Part shown: positions 8,914-18,403 of the stretch, one piece after another
How positions within the stretch are numbered: the stretch's first letter is position 1
How the letters are laid out: every line of letters starts with the position of its first letter
Source of the DNA: Lentibacillus sp. JNUCC-1
Lineage (GTDB): Bacteria; Bacillota; Bacilli; Bacillales; Amphibacillaceae
Assembly (NCBI RefSeq): GCF_009741735.1
Contig: NZ_WHOH01000001.1
Coordinates: 992,001 to 1,056,000 of the forward strand
DNA: 64,000 nt
Direction: 5' to 3'
Notes under the pieces: model-generated
The model's database searches: none
What the model saw: the letters and a program-made list of their open reading frames with translations, nothing else
Told to the model about the DNA's origin: nothing
Program-made: the position numbers and the translations under genes

Positions 8914-10148
8914 ATGGCTACATCCGTGCAGCGTTTGGGAAAGGATCATTTAATGCCGTGGAAGATGCTGGCGCTGCTTGTGGGGCTGCAGGTTCTGGTG
9001 GCTTTTGTGGGACGGAGTCTGGCACCACTTGGACCGTTGATTGGCGTTGACTTATCGTTGACGAAGGCGCAGATTGGGTTAATGCCTGCTGCGTTGTTTG
9101 TGGGACAGTCGGTTATAGCCCTGCCGGCTGGGTTTTTAACGGATCGGATTGGGACCAAGTGGATGCTCTTGATCGCAGCTGTTTGTCTGGGCGGCAGTTT
9201 TATGGTGATGACGTTTGTGTCTGTTTATGCGGGCATGCTGCTGATGATTGTACTTGGTGGTGTCGGGTACGGTGCGTCCCATCCGGCTGCGAATCGTGGC
9301 ATTTTGTATTGGTTTGATGCGAAGAAACGTGGCACGGCGATGGGCATTAAGCAAATGGGTATTACGGCAGGCTCTGCTTTGTCAGCGTTGTTGCTGCTGC
9401 CGCTTGCGAATGTGTGGGGCTGGCGACCAGCGGTTATTCTTGCCAGTGTGCTGCTGGTGATCGTGGGCTTGGCTGTGTTTATGCTTTTTCGGGATCCTGA
9501 GGGGTGGCAGAGGCGGAATCTTCAGCTGAACCGGCACGTTTTTTTAGTGGACTGGTTGAGATGGCGAAAAACGGAGCGCTCCTTTTGATCAGTTTTGCCG
9601 CGATGTTGTTGAGTGGGTCTCAGATGATTTTCAATACGTATATTGTGTTATTTGCTTATGAATTCTTGGAGATCGGGCTAATTTCTGCCGGGTTGCTGCT
9701 GGTAATCGCTGAAGTGGGCGGATCTTTTGGCAGGATCATCTGGGGGCTGGTCAGTGACCGGCTGTTTGACAGCAAGCGGATCGTGATTATTTTGATCATC
9801 TCCATAATGGTTGCGGGGATGGGGCTTTTGTTTGCCTTTTTGCCAGCGGGTATTTCTTTCTGGGCAATGACGCCGCTCACGTTTGTGTTTGGTTTCTGTG
9901 TATCGGGCTTCAATGGCATTTGGATGAACGCTGCGACGGAATTGGTGCCATTTCGGCAGTCCGGGATCGCTACCGGATTCAGCTTGACTATCGGTGCAGT
10001 TGGGGTCATGTTTGCTCCGCCAGTGTTTGGGCATCTGGTTGACACGACGGGTGCGTATACATGGGGCTGGCTGTTTGTCGCGATGATGATGGGCGTTGTG
10101 ATGACGCTGCTGTTGGGCGCGATGCGGTTTGTGAAGGGGCGTGGATAG
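8914..10148 (+). CDS. Major facilitator superfamily transporter (frameshifted here)
   Basis: A 12-helix secondary transporter split over two frames. The first half (helices 1-6) has the loop 2-3 motif GFLTDRIGTKW and motif GIKQMGITAGSALSALLLLP, typical of MFS exporters and nitrate/cyanate-like members. The second half (helices 7-12) begins after FRDPEG and includes GRIIWGLVSDRLFDSKR. Adding one G to the run at 9501-9504 joins the halves into 411 residues, the usual MFS length. The start at 8914 follows GAAAGGA at a longish distance; ATG at 8953 is the alternative. Monocistronic; substrate unknown. Confidence 0.87.
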
Positions 10149-10182
10149 GAGCGGTGTTTCGGGGTGGTGCTGGGTACCGGTC

Positions 10183-10215
10183 TGGTGCCTGTCACTTCCC
10201 GGTTTTTGTCGAATG
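10183..10215. repeat. REP-like palindromic half element at the left border of the AT-rich segment
   Basis: TGGTGCCTGTCACTTCCCGG then TTTTTGTCGAATG, 35 bp after the MFS stop codon. Base composition falls sharply to its right (10.2-19.5 kb). The rest of 10216-10445 is AT-rich with no feature called beyond possible promoters of the next gene. Confidence 0.75.
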
Positions 10216-10445
10216 GACATCCTTAATAAAGGGTTCAGCCTCTTAAGGTTGGGCTCTTTATTATGTTATTTGCACAAAATCCTATTTATTCACTTTGCAT
10301 CGGTTCTCACATCAAACTGGCATTTGTATTAATATGATGTTATATTACATCTTAGATATAATAATTGATTAATAATTTCTAATTAAGGTAAAAATATTTT
10401 TCTTTTGCACACACTTACATAAATACAAACTCGAGGTGATAACAC

Positions 10446-11096
10446 ATGATAAAAGCTTTAATATTTGATTTTGACGGCCTCATTTTAGATACGGAAACGG
10501 CATGGTATGAATCCTATAAAGAAACTTTGGAGGAACTATATGGTTATAATCTACAAATAGAGGATTTTGTTAAATGTGTTGGCTCCAATGGAGAAGTTTT
10601 TTGGGATTTTCTACAAACAGAGTTAGGTGATTCATATGATTATCATATGATTAAAGATAAAGCCGGAAAGTTACACACACTAAAAATAAAAAACTATAAA
10701 GAGCGGGATGGCGTAAAAGACTTTTTGGAGGATGCCTTCAAAAAAAATCTTAAAATCGCTTTGGCAACAAGCTCTTCCAAAAGGTGGGCTACGACACACT
10801 TAACCAATCTCAAATTAATATCTTATTTTGATATTTTGATAACGAAAGACGATGTGAAAGATGTCAAACCTTCTCCGGACCTATTTAATAAAGCAATCAA
10901 AGAATTAAATATAAGACCGTCAGAGGCCATCGTTTTCGAGGATTCATTAAACGGATTGATTGCAGCCCAAAAAGCAGATTTAAAGACAATTATTGTGCCT
11001 AATCCGATCACTAAGTCTCTTCCGTTCAAGGATTATCATTTAAAATTAAATTCTATGAAGGACATGACTCTTAAAGAGGTCATAAGTACGACCTGA
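10446..11096 (+). CDS. HAD superfamily hydrolase, beta-phosphoglucomutase-like
   Basis: 216-residue cytoplasmic HAD protein. Motif I DFDGLILDTE (nucleophile Asp8 and acid/base Asp10), motif II Ser in LATSSSKRW near residue 100, motif III Lys in DVKPSPDLF near 138, motif IV FEDSLNG near 162. The helical cap between motifs I and II is the C1 type of beta-phosphoglucomutase and sugar-phosphate phosphatases. Could dephosphorylate a sugar phosphate or act as a mutase; the sequence does not decide. 46 bp before the acetyltransferase gene, with which it may be co-transcribed. Start ATG follows GAGGTGATAACAC. Confidence 0.9.
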   Translation: MIKALIFDFDGLILDTETAWYESYKETLEELYGYNLQIEDFVKCVGSNGEVFWDFLQTELGDSYDYHMIKDKAGKLHTLKIKNYKERDGVKDFLEDAFKKNLKIALATSSSKRWATTHLTNLKLISYFDILITKDDVKDVKPSPDLFNKAIKELNIRPSEAIVFEDSLNGLIAAQKADLKTIIVPNPITKSLPFKDYHLKLNSMKDMTLKEVISTT

Positions 11097-11142
11097 ATAG
11101 ATTAATAAGATTAAATTCTATTTCTAAATTGGAGGTCATAAG

Positions 11143-12315
11143 TTGGAAGATATTATTGAATTAAAAGAAAGTGATTATGAATCTGTTTCTTTATTATCAC
11201 AATTTGCCTTTCAATACGAGTTATCTGAAGACGAGCTTATAAAGAAAAAGAAAGAAATGGCCCGGCATAGAATATGGGGGTGGATGGTGGAAGGGGATCT
11301 TGCAGCCAAATTGCATCTCATCCCACTTTCCTGCTATATTCTTGGAAACACGTACAAAATGGGTGGTATTAGTGCTGTTGGAACATGGCCAGAATACCGC
11401 AGACAAGGCATGGTCAAAAAACTGCTAAAGCATGCCTTAACAGAAATGAAAAAAGAAGGTCAAACCATATCTTTTTTACATCCATTTTCAATTCCATTCT
11501 ACCGTAAATATGGTTGGGAAATGGCTTTTCATAGTAACAAATATACCATTCCCATGAAAAAGCTAAAAAAAGACTGGGATGGTAAGGGATATTTACGTCG
11601 TAACCCATTGGACCTTGACACGCTACATTCGGTTTATACGAGGTACGCTAAACAATTTACAGGTATGCTCACACGAGATAGAAAATGGTGGGAGCAGCGA
11701 GTTTTTAAAGATAGATGGCACACCGCGGTCGCATATGATGAAGCTGGGAGTGCTGAAGGATATCTTCTTTACATGGTTAAAGAGAATGTTCTTCACGTGC
11801 ACGAAATGGTTGACTGCACGCTCAATGCCAGAAAGTTGTTATTCCAATTTATCAGTGACCATGACTCGATGGCAGAGGAGGTACGAATCACTCTACCTGA
11901 TAATGATCATATTAGGTTACTCATTAATGATCCTTCATTCCAACACAAAGTTGAACCCAATTTCATGGCACGTATTGTCGACGTGCTGGCATTTCTGGAA
12001 AAGTATCCATTACAAAAATGTTACTTAACACAGCCTCTCTTATTACATGTTGTAGATGACTTTTTACCTGAAAACAATGGTACATATCACTTTAATTCTA
12101 TTGGTGACCACATTAAGATAACCTATGAAGCTTATGATGACATTTCTGTCAAAGGGCTTCATTGTAACATCCAACAGCTAACCATTATGATGCTTGGTTA
12201 TAAGCGTCCCAGTGATCTCTTTAATGCTGGTCTTTTAAAGGGGGAATATGAAGATATAAAGAAACTCGAAAAAATCATCCCTTTTCAACAAACCTTATTA
12301 ACAGACTCATTTTAA
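11143..12315 (+). CDS. Eis-like GNAT acetyltransferase
   Basis: 390 residues with TTG start, chosen because GGAGG lies seven bases upstream. The N-terminal GNAT domain (about 1-150) includes the acetyl-CoA loop VGTWPEYRRQGMVKKLL (R/QxxGxG/A-like) and FLHPFSIPFYRKYGWE, hallmark of the Eis family. The middle region is a second GNAT-like fold (WWEQRVF), and the C-terminal 100 residues resemble the SCP2 sterol-carrier fold, ending LFNAGLLKGEYEDIKKLEKIIP. Family members acetylate amines of aminoglycosides or polyamines, but many bacillar members are uncharacterised. Ends at a shared terminator opposite frlR. Confidence 0.88.
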   Translation: MEDIIELKESDYESVSLLSQFAFQYELSEDELIKKKKEMARHRIWGWMVEGDLAAKLHLIPLSCYILGNTYKMGGISAVGTWPEYRRQGMVKKLLKHALTEMKKEGQTISFLHPFSIPFYRKYGWEMAFHSNKYTIPMKKLKKDWDGKGYLRRNPLDLDTLHSVYTRYAKQFTGMLTRDRKWWEQRVFKDRWHTAVAYDEAGSAEGYLLYMVKENVLHVHEMVDCTLNARKLLFQFISDHDSMAEEVRITLPDNDHIRLLINDPSFQHKVEPNFMARIVDVLAFLEKYPLQKCYLTQPLLLHVVDDFLPENNGTYHFNSIGDHIKITYEAYDDISVKGLHCNIQQLTIMMLGYKRPSDLFNAGLLKGEYEDIKKLEKIIPFQQTLLTDSF

Positions 12316-12340
12316 AGTCTTTCAGTCTTGTTACCTTTAT

Positions 12341-12380
12341 AAAAAATGAGCAGGGAAAGCGTTGTCCCTGCTCATTTTTT
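12341..12380. terminator. Bidirectional terminator between convergent genes
   Basis: Stem TGAGCAGGGA (12347-12356) with TCCCTGCTCA (12365-12374), A6 on the left and T6 on the right. Serves the acetyltransferase on + and the GntR regulator on -. Confidence 0.92.
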
Positions 12381-13125
12381 ATCCATCCATTCTAATATCA
12401 ATATGGAGACTCACTCTACTACCCAATAGGTAATAATTAGAGAAATGGACCGGTTTATTGTTGGTATCTTCAATTAGTTTATCAACTCTGATTACTGGGT
12501 CAATACTGGAGATATCAAATAGCTTACTAATGTCTGTTGTGGGCAAAGAAGCTTCAATCTTCTTCTTTGCATTTTGAAACTCTATGCCATAATCTTGGTG
12601 AATTATATCGAAAGTAGACACATCATCCTTAATTTTAGGAAGGATGTCGGGATAAACATCACATGGCAGATACGCAAAGTCAACACTAAAAACATCGTGT
12701 TCATCTTTAATGATTCTTACTAGCTTTACGAGTTCAAAAGGTTTTTTCCGATCGAACTTTTCCATTAAATATTTGTCCGCCTCTATGATTTCTTTTGATA
12801 TTACTTTTTTTGTGAATTGATTCTCCATGGCAGACAATCCTTCAGTAAACCCTTGCAAATCCAAAATATGAATAGGGCGTTTGTGCCCCTTAACAAAAGT
12901 CCCCTTGCCATGTACAACTTCTATAACATCCTCATTTTCTAGTTCTTTCAATGCTCTTCTAACAGTAATTCTGCTTGCATTAAATCGATCACACAACTCT
13001 TTTTCTGAAGGTAGTTTTGCCCCTTTTTCAATCATTTCTGTTTCAATCATATCTTTAATGTGAAGCTTAATTTGTTCATATAAAAAAACAGAGCTTTCTT
13101 TATTCATTTGTTTGTAAGTTGACAT
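12379..13125 (-). CDS. frlR: GntR/HutC family regulator, probable FrlR
   Basis: 248 residues: winged helix of the GntR type (about 10-75: KLPSEKELCDRFNASRITVRRALKEL, here two motifs SEKELCDRF and SRITVRRALKEL, then VVHGKGTFV) followed by the UTRA ligand-binding fold of HutC-type regulators (about 85-245). By position at the end of the frl cluster it corresponds to the fructosamine-responsive repressor of Bacillus. A near-perfect palindrome upstream of frlB (19397-19426) and another just upstream of this gene are candidate operators. Confidence 0.85.
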   Translation of the reverse strand: MSTYKQMNKESSVFLYEQIKLHIKDMIETEMIEKGAKLPSEKELCDRFNASRITVRRALKELENEDVIEVVHGKGTFVKGHKRPIHILDLQGFTEGLSAMENQFTKKVISKEIIEADKYLMEKFDRKKPFELVKLVRIIKDEHDVFSVDFAYLPCDVYPDILPKIKDDVSTFDIIHQDYGIEFQNAKKKIEASLPTTDISKLFDISSIDPVIRVDKLIEDTNNKPVHFSNYYLLGSRVSLHIDIRMDG

Positions 13126-13159
13126 ATTCCACCTTGCCTTATCATTTGTTAAAAACAGT

Positions 13160-13181
13160 ATGTTGTTTATTTAAATAACAT
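13160..13181. promoter_or_regulatory. Palindrome upstream of frlR, candidate autoregulatory operator
   Basis: ATGTTGTTTA pairs with TAAATAACAT (9 of 10) about 35 bp upstream of the frlR start. AT-rich, so chance is possible. Sequence differs from the frlB palindrome. Confidence 0.4.
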
Positions 13182-13227
13182 CCACCAGACATCCTGCGTA
13201 GCTAACCAAGAGTAGCATATGCAGGTA

Positions 13228-13242
13228 TGTTAACGGTTTCAA
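13228..13242. promoter_or_regulatory. cre-like site (catabolite control)
   Basis: ATGTTAACGGTTTCA fits the CcpA site consensus WTGNAANCGNWNNCW with one mismatch. It lies in the 330-bp gap between frlR and the cyclotransferase gene, which otherwise shows no gene. Confidence 0.45.
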
Positions 13243-13455
13243 ACACTTAGGCACAACTAAACTAAGTGGCGTATTATAAATCATATATTTTTAGTTTAAC
13301 AAAAAGGAATCAATATTCCTAGAAGAACACATACAATTTTTACAAAGGTGGGTATTACTATCTTTAACTCCAAATGAATCCTTGTGAGTTGCATTAGAAA
13401 GCCATTTTAAACTTTTTGTGCCATCTTTTACGTAAATCTGATAAATATGCTTCAC

Positions 13456-14235
13456 TTAGTGTACCATGCCCCCGTTAAGAATTTCCTCTGCGTAATGATT
13501 AGGTGGCGCTATCTCCTCCTCTTCCTTGTTGACAACAATGAAGGTTAATACATTGGTTTTCTTTTCACCATTCACTGTTACATCTATAAACGCCGGTCTA
13601 TAGTCACCTGTAAAAACACCTTCTCGTTTGTATAAATACTCTCTTGCTTTTTGATTAATTCTATAAACCTTTCCTTCTACTCTGCCACTTTTTTCAATAA
13701 TATCCGCCCTGCCACCGTCAGACTTGCCTATTAAAAATTGAAGCTTATAATTAGATAATACCCCTCTGCCAATTACGTCTTGAAATAAGTCATTCACGCC
13801 TGCTTCAATAAATCTTTTGTGATCCATACATGAGCCATAAGCAAAATAGAAAAGTTCTTCTTTTTTCTCATATAAATAGCTTTTCCAATCTCCGAAGCGT
13901 ACTTGTGTATGCATACCAGGGTCACGAGCCACATACATATATGCCTCTGTCTTCCCTTGATCGGTATATACCGTTCTGGTACACCGATGCAAAGAAGTGT
14001 TTTTTTCAGATATTAACCTATCGAACTGTTTCAATTGATTATCTGTTACCTCAATCAACTCACCATAGACCCTTTGATCGCCCTCTATTGCAAGTATTGG
14101 ATATCCGAGCGTGGTATCGTATAAGCTGCCAAAGACCCAGGCCTGTTCAAATAGCAATTGTGTCTTATACTTTGTATGAGAGTTAACTTCATTTTTTCGA
14201 AACGTTCCGTACACAAAAAGATATACAGTAGCCAT
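13456..14235 (-). CDS. Two-domain gamma-glutamyl(amine) cyclotransferase-like protein (YkqA type)
   Basis: About 259 residues. The N-terminal cyclotransferase-like domain opens FVYGTFRKNEVNS (the YGTLR-like glycine loop of GGACT/AIG2 proteins) and the second domain opens FYFAYGSCMDHKRF (YGSN-like loop) near residue 112, with the EGKVYRI and REGVFTGDYRP elements of the family. Known members convert gamma-glutamyl amines or peptides to 5-oxoproline and a free amine. Lies 55 bp after the corrected frlD stop, so probably in the frl transcript; not part of the Bacillus subtilis frl operon. ATG 14235 chosen for its GAAAGGG ribosome site. Confidence 0.8.
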   Translation of the reverse strand: MATVYLFVYGTFRKNEVNSHTKYKTQLLFEQAWVFGSLYDTTLGYPILAIEGDQRVYGELIEVTDNQLKQFDRLISEKNTSLHRCTRTVYTDQGKTEAYMYVARDPGMHTQVRFGDWKSYLYEKKEELFYFAYGSCMDHKRFIEAGVNDLFQDVIGRGVLSNYKLQFLIGKSDGGRADIIEKSGRVEGKVYRINQKAREYLYKREGVFTGDYRPAFIDVTVNGEKKTNVLTFIVVNKEEEEIAPPNHYAEEILNGGMVH

Positions 14236-14290
14236 ATCATCAGACCCTTTCTTCACTTCCCATTAACCTGATTAAAGGTTCCCTGCTTGC

Positions 14291-15108
14291 CTAGTCCAAC
14301 TGCTTAGGATACTCAAAACCTCCATAGAAACCGCATGTAACACTCGCACTCACTGCGGCAGATTGTAGAGCCTTTTTAATATCCTTATGTGTATAGTATT
14401 CAGTTAGGAAGCTACCAATGAAACTGTCTCCAGCGCCCATTGTATCAACTACCAATACGTCCACGACATCTTGCTGGTACCGGACGCCATCAGCAAAGAA
14501 CAGCGCAGGTTTATCACCCTGGTAATACCTATAATGTCCATGTCATATTGGGAAAGAAGTTTAACTAGATCATCTATTTCAAAGTCTGAAAGTTCTGCTC
14601 CCGAGAAAAAGCCAATTGAAATATGTGGACAAACCTTTTGTAGATATGCAGGGTCAACGTTATCGGAAAAATCAAACGATATGTTTATGTGCTTTGAAAT
14701 ACCCGAAAGTTCTTCTTCAAGTGAAGAATAACAACTGATATGACATACATCAAATTCACTCATATACTCATAGTCATCTTGTATCATTTTCAATTTCATC
14801 TTATGCTGAACTGTGTTTTTAGGACCTCCAATAAATATCCTGTCACCGTCTTCTGATAAAGACACTTTAGGCTGGCCGCTTATACCCTCAACCGTACGGG
14901 ACAGCTCATAATCCACTCCCTCCGATTGAAGGGCATATTTAATGTGTTTAGCTTTTTCATCAGTAGCAAAAACACCAATATACCCCACTTTATTTGCTCC
15001 AGATCTTTTACTGTTTACTGCAACATTAACACAATTGCCTCCTGGGAAATATACACCTTTGTCTAAATAACAATCCACAACGTTGTCCCCTACAGTTATA
15101 ATATTCAT
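14291..15108 (-). CDS. frlD: PfkB-family kinase, probable fructosamine/fructoselysine 6-kinase (frameshifted here)
   Basis: Ribokinase-fold kinase. The N-terminal half includes the substrate loop GGNCVNVAVNSKRSG near residue 23. The frame breaks at the CCC run 14517-14519; adding one base continues with GDKPALFFADGVRY and the PfkB signature VVDTMGAGDSFIGSFLTEYY (anion hole GAGD, catalytic Asp), ending FEYPKQLD. Restored length is 272 residues, close to known FrlD proteins. The uncorrected frame stops early and lacks the catalytic Asp. Phosphorylates the imported Amadori compound at O6 for cleavage by FrlB. Next to permease genes frlM and frlN, 18 bp after frlM. Confidence 0.83.
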
Positions 15109-15126
15109 TACTCTGCACCCTTTCTA

Positions 15127-15981
15127 TTATCCTTTTACAGACCCCTCCGATAAACCACGAACTAAGTATTTCTGAAGTACAATCAGTAAAACAATCATTG
15201 GTAATGAAGCGATTACCATTCCTGAAAGAAGCACACCCCAATCTGTTTGTAAAGCATCTCTGAAGTTCATCAGACCAGAAGGAATTGTCTTAAGTGATTC
15301 TGAATCAATAAATACAGTAGCAAATAAGAATTCATTCCACGCATAGAAAGCAGTTAATACTACCGTCGTGATTAATATTGGTATAGACATAGGAAGATAA
15401 ATCCTCAAGTATATACCGAATTCTGTACACCCATCCATTAAAGCAGATTCGTTTAGTTCTCTGGGTATGCCTAAAAAATACGCTCGTAATAATAAGATAC
15501 ATATAGGCAAACGAAAAGCAATATAAGGCAGTATTAAAGCAAGCCTTGTATCAACGATGTGCAAAGAACGCAGCAGATTAAATAATGGAATAATGGCTAC
15601 CTCAGGATTCATCATCATTCCGCCAATTAATACGATTAATGCAACATCTATTAGACGCGAGCGATAACGCGCTAGTGCAAACGCCGCCATGGACCCGATA
15701 ATAAGGACAGCACCTATCGTAATACCGGTTACAATTACACTATTAAAAAAGTAACTTGAAATCCCTTTTGACCAAGCATCAGTATAATTATGAACTAACC
15801 ATTCACTTGGGAAGCCCCATACGTTATTATATATTTCATCATAACTTTTCATGGATGAAACAACCATCCAAAAAAGAGGATATAGGATAATTATTGCAAA
15901 TATAATTAAGCCCAATAATGCAATAAACTCACCCACTCCAAACTTTACCAGTTTATTGGATGATTTATTTTGTTTTCTCAT
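15127..15981 (-). CDS. frlM: ABC transporter permease, probable FrlM
   Basis: 284-residue CUT1/MalG-type permease with six membrane segments. The coupling motif near the end of the third quarter reads ESALMDGCTEFGIYLRIYLPMSIP (EAA loop; in parts ESALMDGCTEFG and IYLRIYLPMSIP). ATG 15981 is chosen over ATG 15990 because AGGAAAGG lies at better distance. Its coding start is adjacent to the frlN stop. With FrlN it forms the channel for fructosamines delivered by FrlO. No ATPase gene is in the cluster, so a shared MsmX-type ATPase from elsewhere is expected. Confidence 0.87.
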   Translation of the reverse strand: MRKQNKSSNKLVKFGVGEFIALLGLIIFAIIILYPLFWMVVSSMKSYDEIYNNVWGFPSEWLVHNYTDAWSKGISSYFFNSVIVTGITIGAVLIIGSMAAFALARYRSRLIDVALIVLIGGMMMNPEVAIIPLFNLLRSLHIVDTRLALILPYIAFRLPICILLLRAYFLGIPRELNESALMDGCTEFGIYLRIYLPMSIPILITTVVLTAFYAWNEFLFATVFIDSESLKTIPSGLMNFRDALQTDWGVLLSGMVIASLPMIVLLIVLQKYLVRGLSEGSVKG

Positions 15982-15982
15982 A

Positions 15983-16865
15983 TCAATCATCCTTTCCTGT
16001 GCCAGATAATTTAATTTGAATTAACGCCAATATCGCCGTAATGAGAAATATTACAAAAGCGACAGTTGATGCAAGGCCCATGTTATCTTTGACAAAACCT
16101 TCTTGATACATGTGCACCGACATTGTAATGGAACTAAAACCAGGTCCGCCGCCAGTAAGTATATACGGCTCATTGAACACCAACATTGATCCAGTGACAG
16201 TTATTAATGTGTTTACGAAAATGGCTTCCTTAACTTGAGGAATAGTAATACTGAAGAATTTTTTTATCTTACCCGCCCCATCAATATCAGCCGCTTCATA
16301 TAATTCTTTAGGAACCTTTTGAATGGCAACTACAAAGAGCATCATAATAAAACCGATACTCTGCCATTGGGACATGGCGATTACTGCATAAATTGCTGTT
16401 GAGGAATTACCTAGCCATGGTTTAGCTAAGTCTTCTAAGCCAATGAGTTGAAGAAATTCATTTAATAACCCCATTTGCGGGTTATAAACAAAACCAAACA
16501 GAAGCGCAATGACCGAAACAGATATCATAACTGGCATAAAGTATACAACCCTGAAAAATGGCGCTATTTTTCTAAAAACCTTATCCTCTAATACATAAGC
16601 TAGAACCAAGGCAAATCCGACTTGTAAAATAACTGATATAATTGCGTACTTAGTGTTATTTAACAAGCCTGTTATCATTACTTGGTCTGAGAACAGTAAC
16701 TTAAAGTTCTTCCACCCGACGAACGTTTTTTCAGTGGAAAATACCGAGAAATCAAAAAACTGTTGTAAAAATTCTGAAATAAAGGGATATAAACAAATAT
16801 TGTAATGAAGATCAACCCAGGTAACAAAAAAGTATGGGAATCATTTTATTCTTTCTTTGTTGCAT
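15983..16865 (-). CDS. frlN: ABC transporter permease, probable FrlN (two frameshifts here)
   Basis: CUT1/MalF-type permease with EAA loop EAADIDGAGKIKKFFSITIP and TGGGPGFSSIT. The first 60 residues are only readable after two one-base corrections: A6 at 16826-16831 to A7 and GGG at 16784-16786 to GGGG. The protein then starts MQQRKNKMIPILFLLPGLIF and continues IPFISEFLQQFFDFSVF, a normal first membrane helix. Ribosome site GGAGGTG lies five bases upstream of ATG 16865. Restored length 294 residues. Uncorrected, the longest frame begins at 16678 and lacks helix 1. Follows an attenuator-like hairpin after frlO. Confidence 0.82.
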
Positions 16866-16890
16866 TCTTACACCTCCGTACACTTGGTTG

Positions 16891-16928
16891 AAAAAATGTT
16901 GTTCCGAGACTCTAAATCTCGGAACAAC
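16891..16928 (-). terminator. Hairpin with U tract between frlO and frlN (attenuator)
   Basis: On the minus strand GTTGTTCCGAGA pairs perfectly with TCTCGGAACAAC, followed by ATTTTTT. A strong intrinsic terminator inside the operon would let the abundant binding protein be made in excess of the permeases. Confidence 0.85.
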
Positions 16929-16942
16929 GGGTTATTTTTTTG

Positions 16943-18217
16943 TTACTTTAATTCTTGGGCTGTTTTCTGAACCTCATTCATTACTTCTTCCGGAGTTTTC
17001 TGGTTGGTTGCCAGTGACTGACCACCCCTCATGAAAACATCAGCAACATTGATATCGACAGCGTTATCAAACCACGGAGCTGTTTTTGAAGCATCCGTTA
17101 TCAGTTTATATGCTCTTAAACCAATATCGGAGGTGTTTTCTTCCGTTACCGCGCCCTTAATGGCATTTAATTGACCATCTTTTTTAGTGAATTCAAACGC
17201 AGTCTCTTCTGAGGTTAAAAACTTCAAAAAGTCAACTGCTTCAGGAGGCGCATTTTCACTTAACATCCATCCCTCTGGAGCCCCAGTTAAAGCTTTAGGA
17301 TCGCCTTTTCCATCTTTGAATGCAGGAAAATCAAAGAAATCAAAGTCAACATCTCCTCCCTCTTGTACCATTCTGAATTCCGCAAATTGACTATATGAGA
17401 TCGGGACTTCTCCACTGCTAAACATATTCCTCGCTTCCTCATTATTGATCGCAGTAGATATATCACCCATATAGGAAGTTAATTTTTGGAAAGCTTCAAG
17501 ACCCTCAACATAACCTGGATCCGTAAATTCGCCAGTTTCTTTATTGTAGTCTTCTTCTAAAACTTCTGGATCTAAAATTCTTTGAAATATTGTTCCCATA
17601 AAATGAGAAACAACCCACTTATCAGACAATCCAGCTACTATTGGCGTCTCATACCCATTCTGTTGAAGTTTATCCAGTACAGAAATGAGTTCGTTGAACG
17701 TTTCTGGTGGTTCTAAATTATTTTCTTCAAATATCTTTTTGTTGTAGAAAAATGCTTTACCATCAACTGTGAAAGGAGCACCATAAATTGTATCGTCAAA
17801 GGTAAAGCCTGATAATTGGGACTCGAGTATTTGATCTGACCACTCTTTATCCTCGCTCATTACATCATCTAGCGGCATAATCTTGCCTGATGACACCAAG
17901 TTAGATGCAAATGAATCTGACCAGGATGAGAAGATATCCGGAAGTTCGTTACTGGAAACCAATACTTTAATTTTTTCTTTGTAAGAGTCATTTAAAACGG
18001 AGTTAACATTGATTTTCACATTGGGATGTTCATCCATATACTCTTCTATTTTTTCATTATAGAAGGTTTTTCTTGGTTCGTTTGGCCAGCGATGAAAAAA
18101 GTCTATTTCTACAACATCTTTTCCACTTGCGTTTGCTTGTTCATCATCTGATGAACAAGCAGCTATCATTGGGATGATCAGCAACAGCATAATGAAACTC
18201 AATATGCCTTTTTTCAT
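16943..18217 (-). CDS. frlO: Sugar/fructosamine ABC transporter substrate-binding lipoprotein, probable FrlO
   Basis: 424 residues, family 1 extracellular solute-binding protein. Signal peptide with lipobox IAAC (Cys near 21), then binding fold with DIFSSWSDSFASNL and GAPFTVDGKAFFYNKKIFEENNLEPP (in parts GAPFTVDGKAFFYNK and IFEENNLEPP), typical of MalE-like receptors. ATG 18217 preferred: it has AGGAGTGA upstream and gives a clean signal peptide. Captures fructosamines at the membrane for FrlN/FrlM. 186 bp after frlB, a gap with no other feature seen. Confidence 0.85.
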   Translation of the reverse strand: MKKGILSFIMLLLIIPMIAACSSDDEQANASGKDVVEIDFFHRWPNEPRKTFYNEKIEEYMDEHPNVKINVNSVLNDSYKEKIKVLVSSNELPDIFSSWSDSFASNLVSSGKIMPLDDVMSEDKEWSDQILESQLSGFTFDDTIYGAPFTVDGKAFFYNKKIFEENNLEPPETFNELISVLDKLQQNGYETPIVAGLSDKWVVSHFMGTIFQRILDPEVLEEDYNKETGEFTDPGYVEGLEAFQKLTSYMGDISTAINNEEARNMFSSGEVPISYSQFAEFRMVQEGGDVDFDFFDFPAFKDGKGDPKALTGAPEGWMLSENAPPEAVDFLKFLTSEETAFEFTKKDGQLNAIKGAVTEENTSDIGLRAYKLITDASKTAPWFDNAVDINVADVFMRGGQSLATNQKTPEEVMNEVQKTAQELK

Positions 18218-18403
18218 AAAAATCACTCCTACTCTTGAATTTTGTATTGTCAAAAGTTTCTCAGCCAAACAACTCACAACCGGCGACATCTGGATGATAA
18301 GTTAAAAATGATCGTCCACCGCGAAGGTATATCATTGAATAACTGTGTCTGATTAAAGCATTTAATGGCTTTGACAAGCCGTCACATCAATTTTTAGATG
18401 TAT

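Noticed and set aside
8414..8953. Several overlapping frames with ALIERGL, LSEQERV and YQSKSVS repeats
   Set aside because: They exist on both strands because the 21-bp unit is divisible by three; no ribosome sites and they run through REP elements. Same judgement for frames over 22077-22627, 28482-28994, 34594-35154, 36346-36747, 40501-41129 and 52249-52752.
9656..10220. 180-residue minus-strand frames opposite the MFS gene
   Set aside because: Antisense shadows; the plus strand holds clear membrane helices and MFS motifs.
16834..17034. 66-residue plus-strand frame across the frlO/frlN gap
   Set aside because: Covers the attenuator hairpin and the antisense of frlO; no ribosome site.
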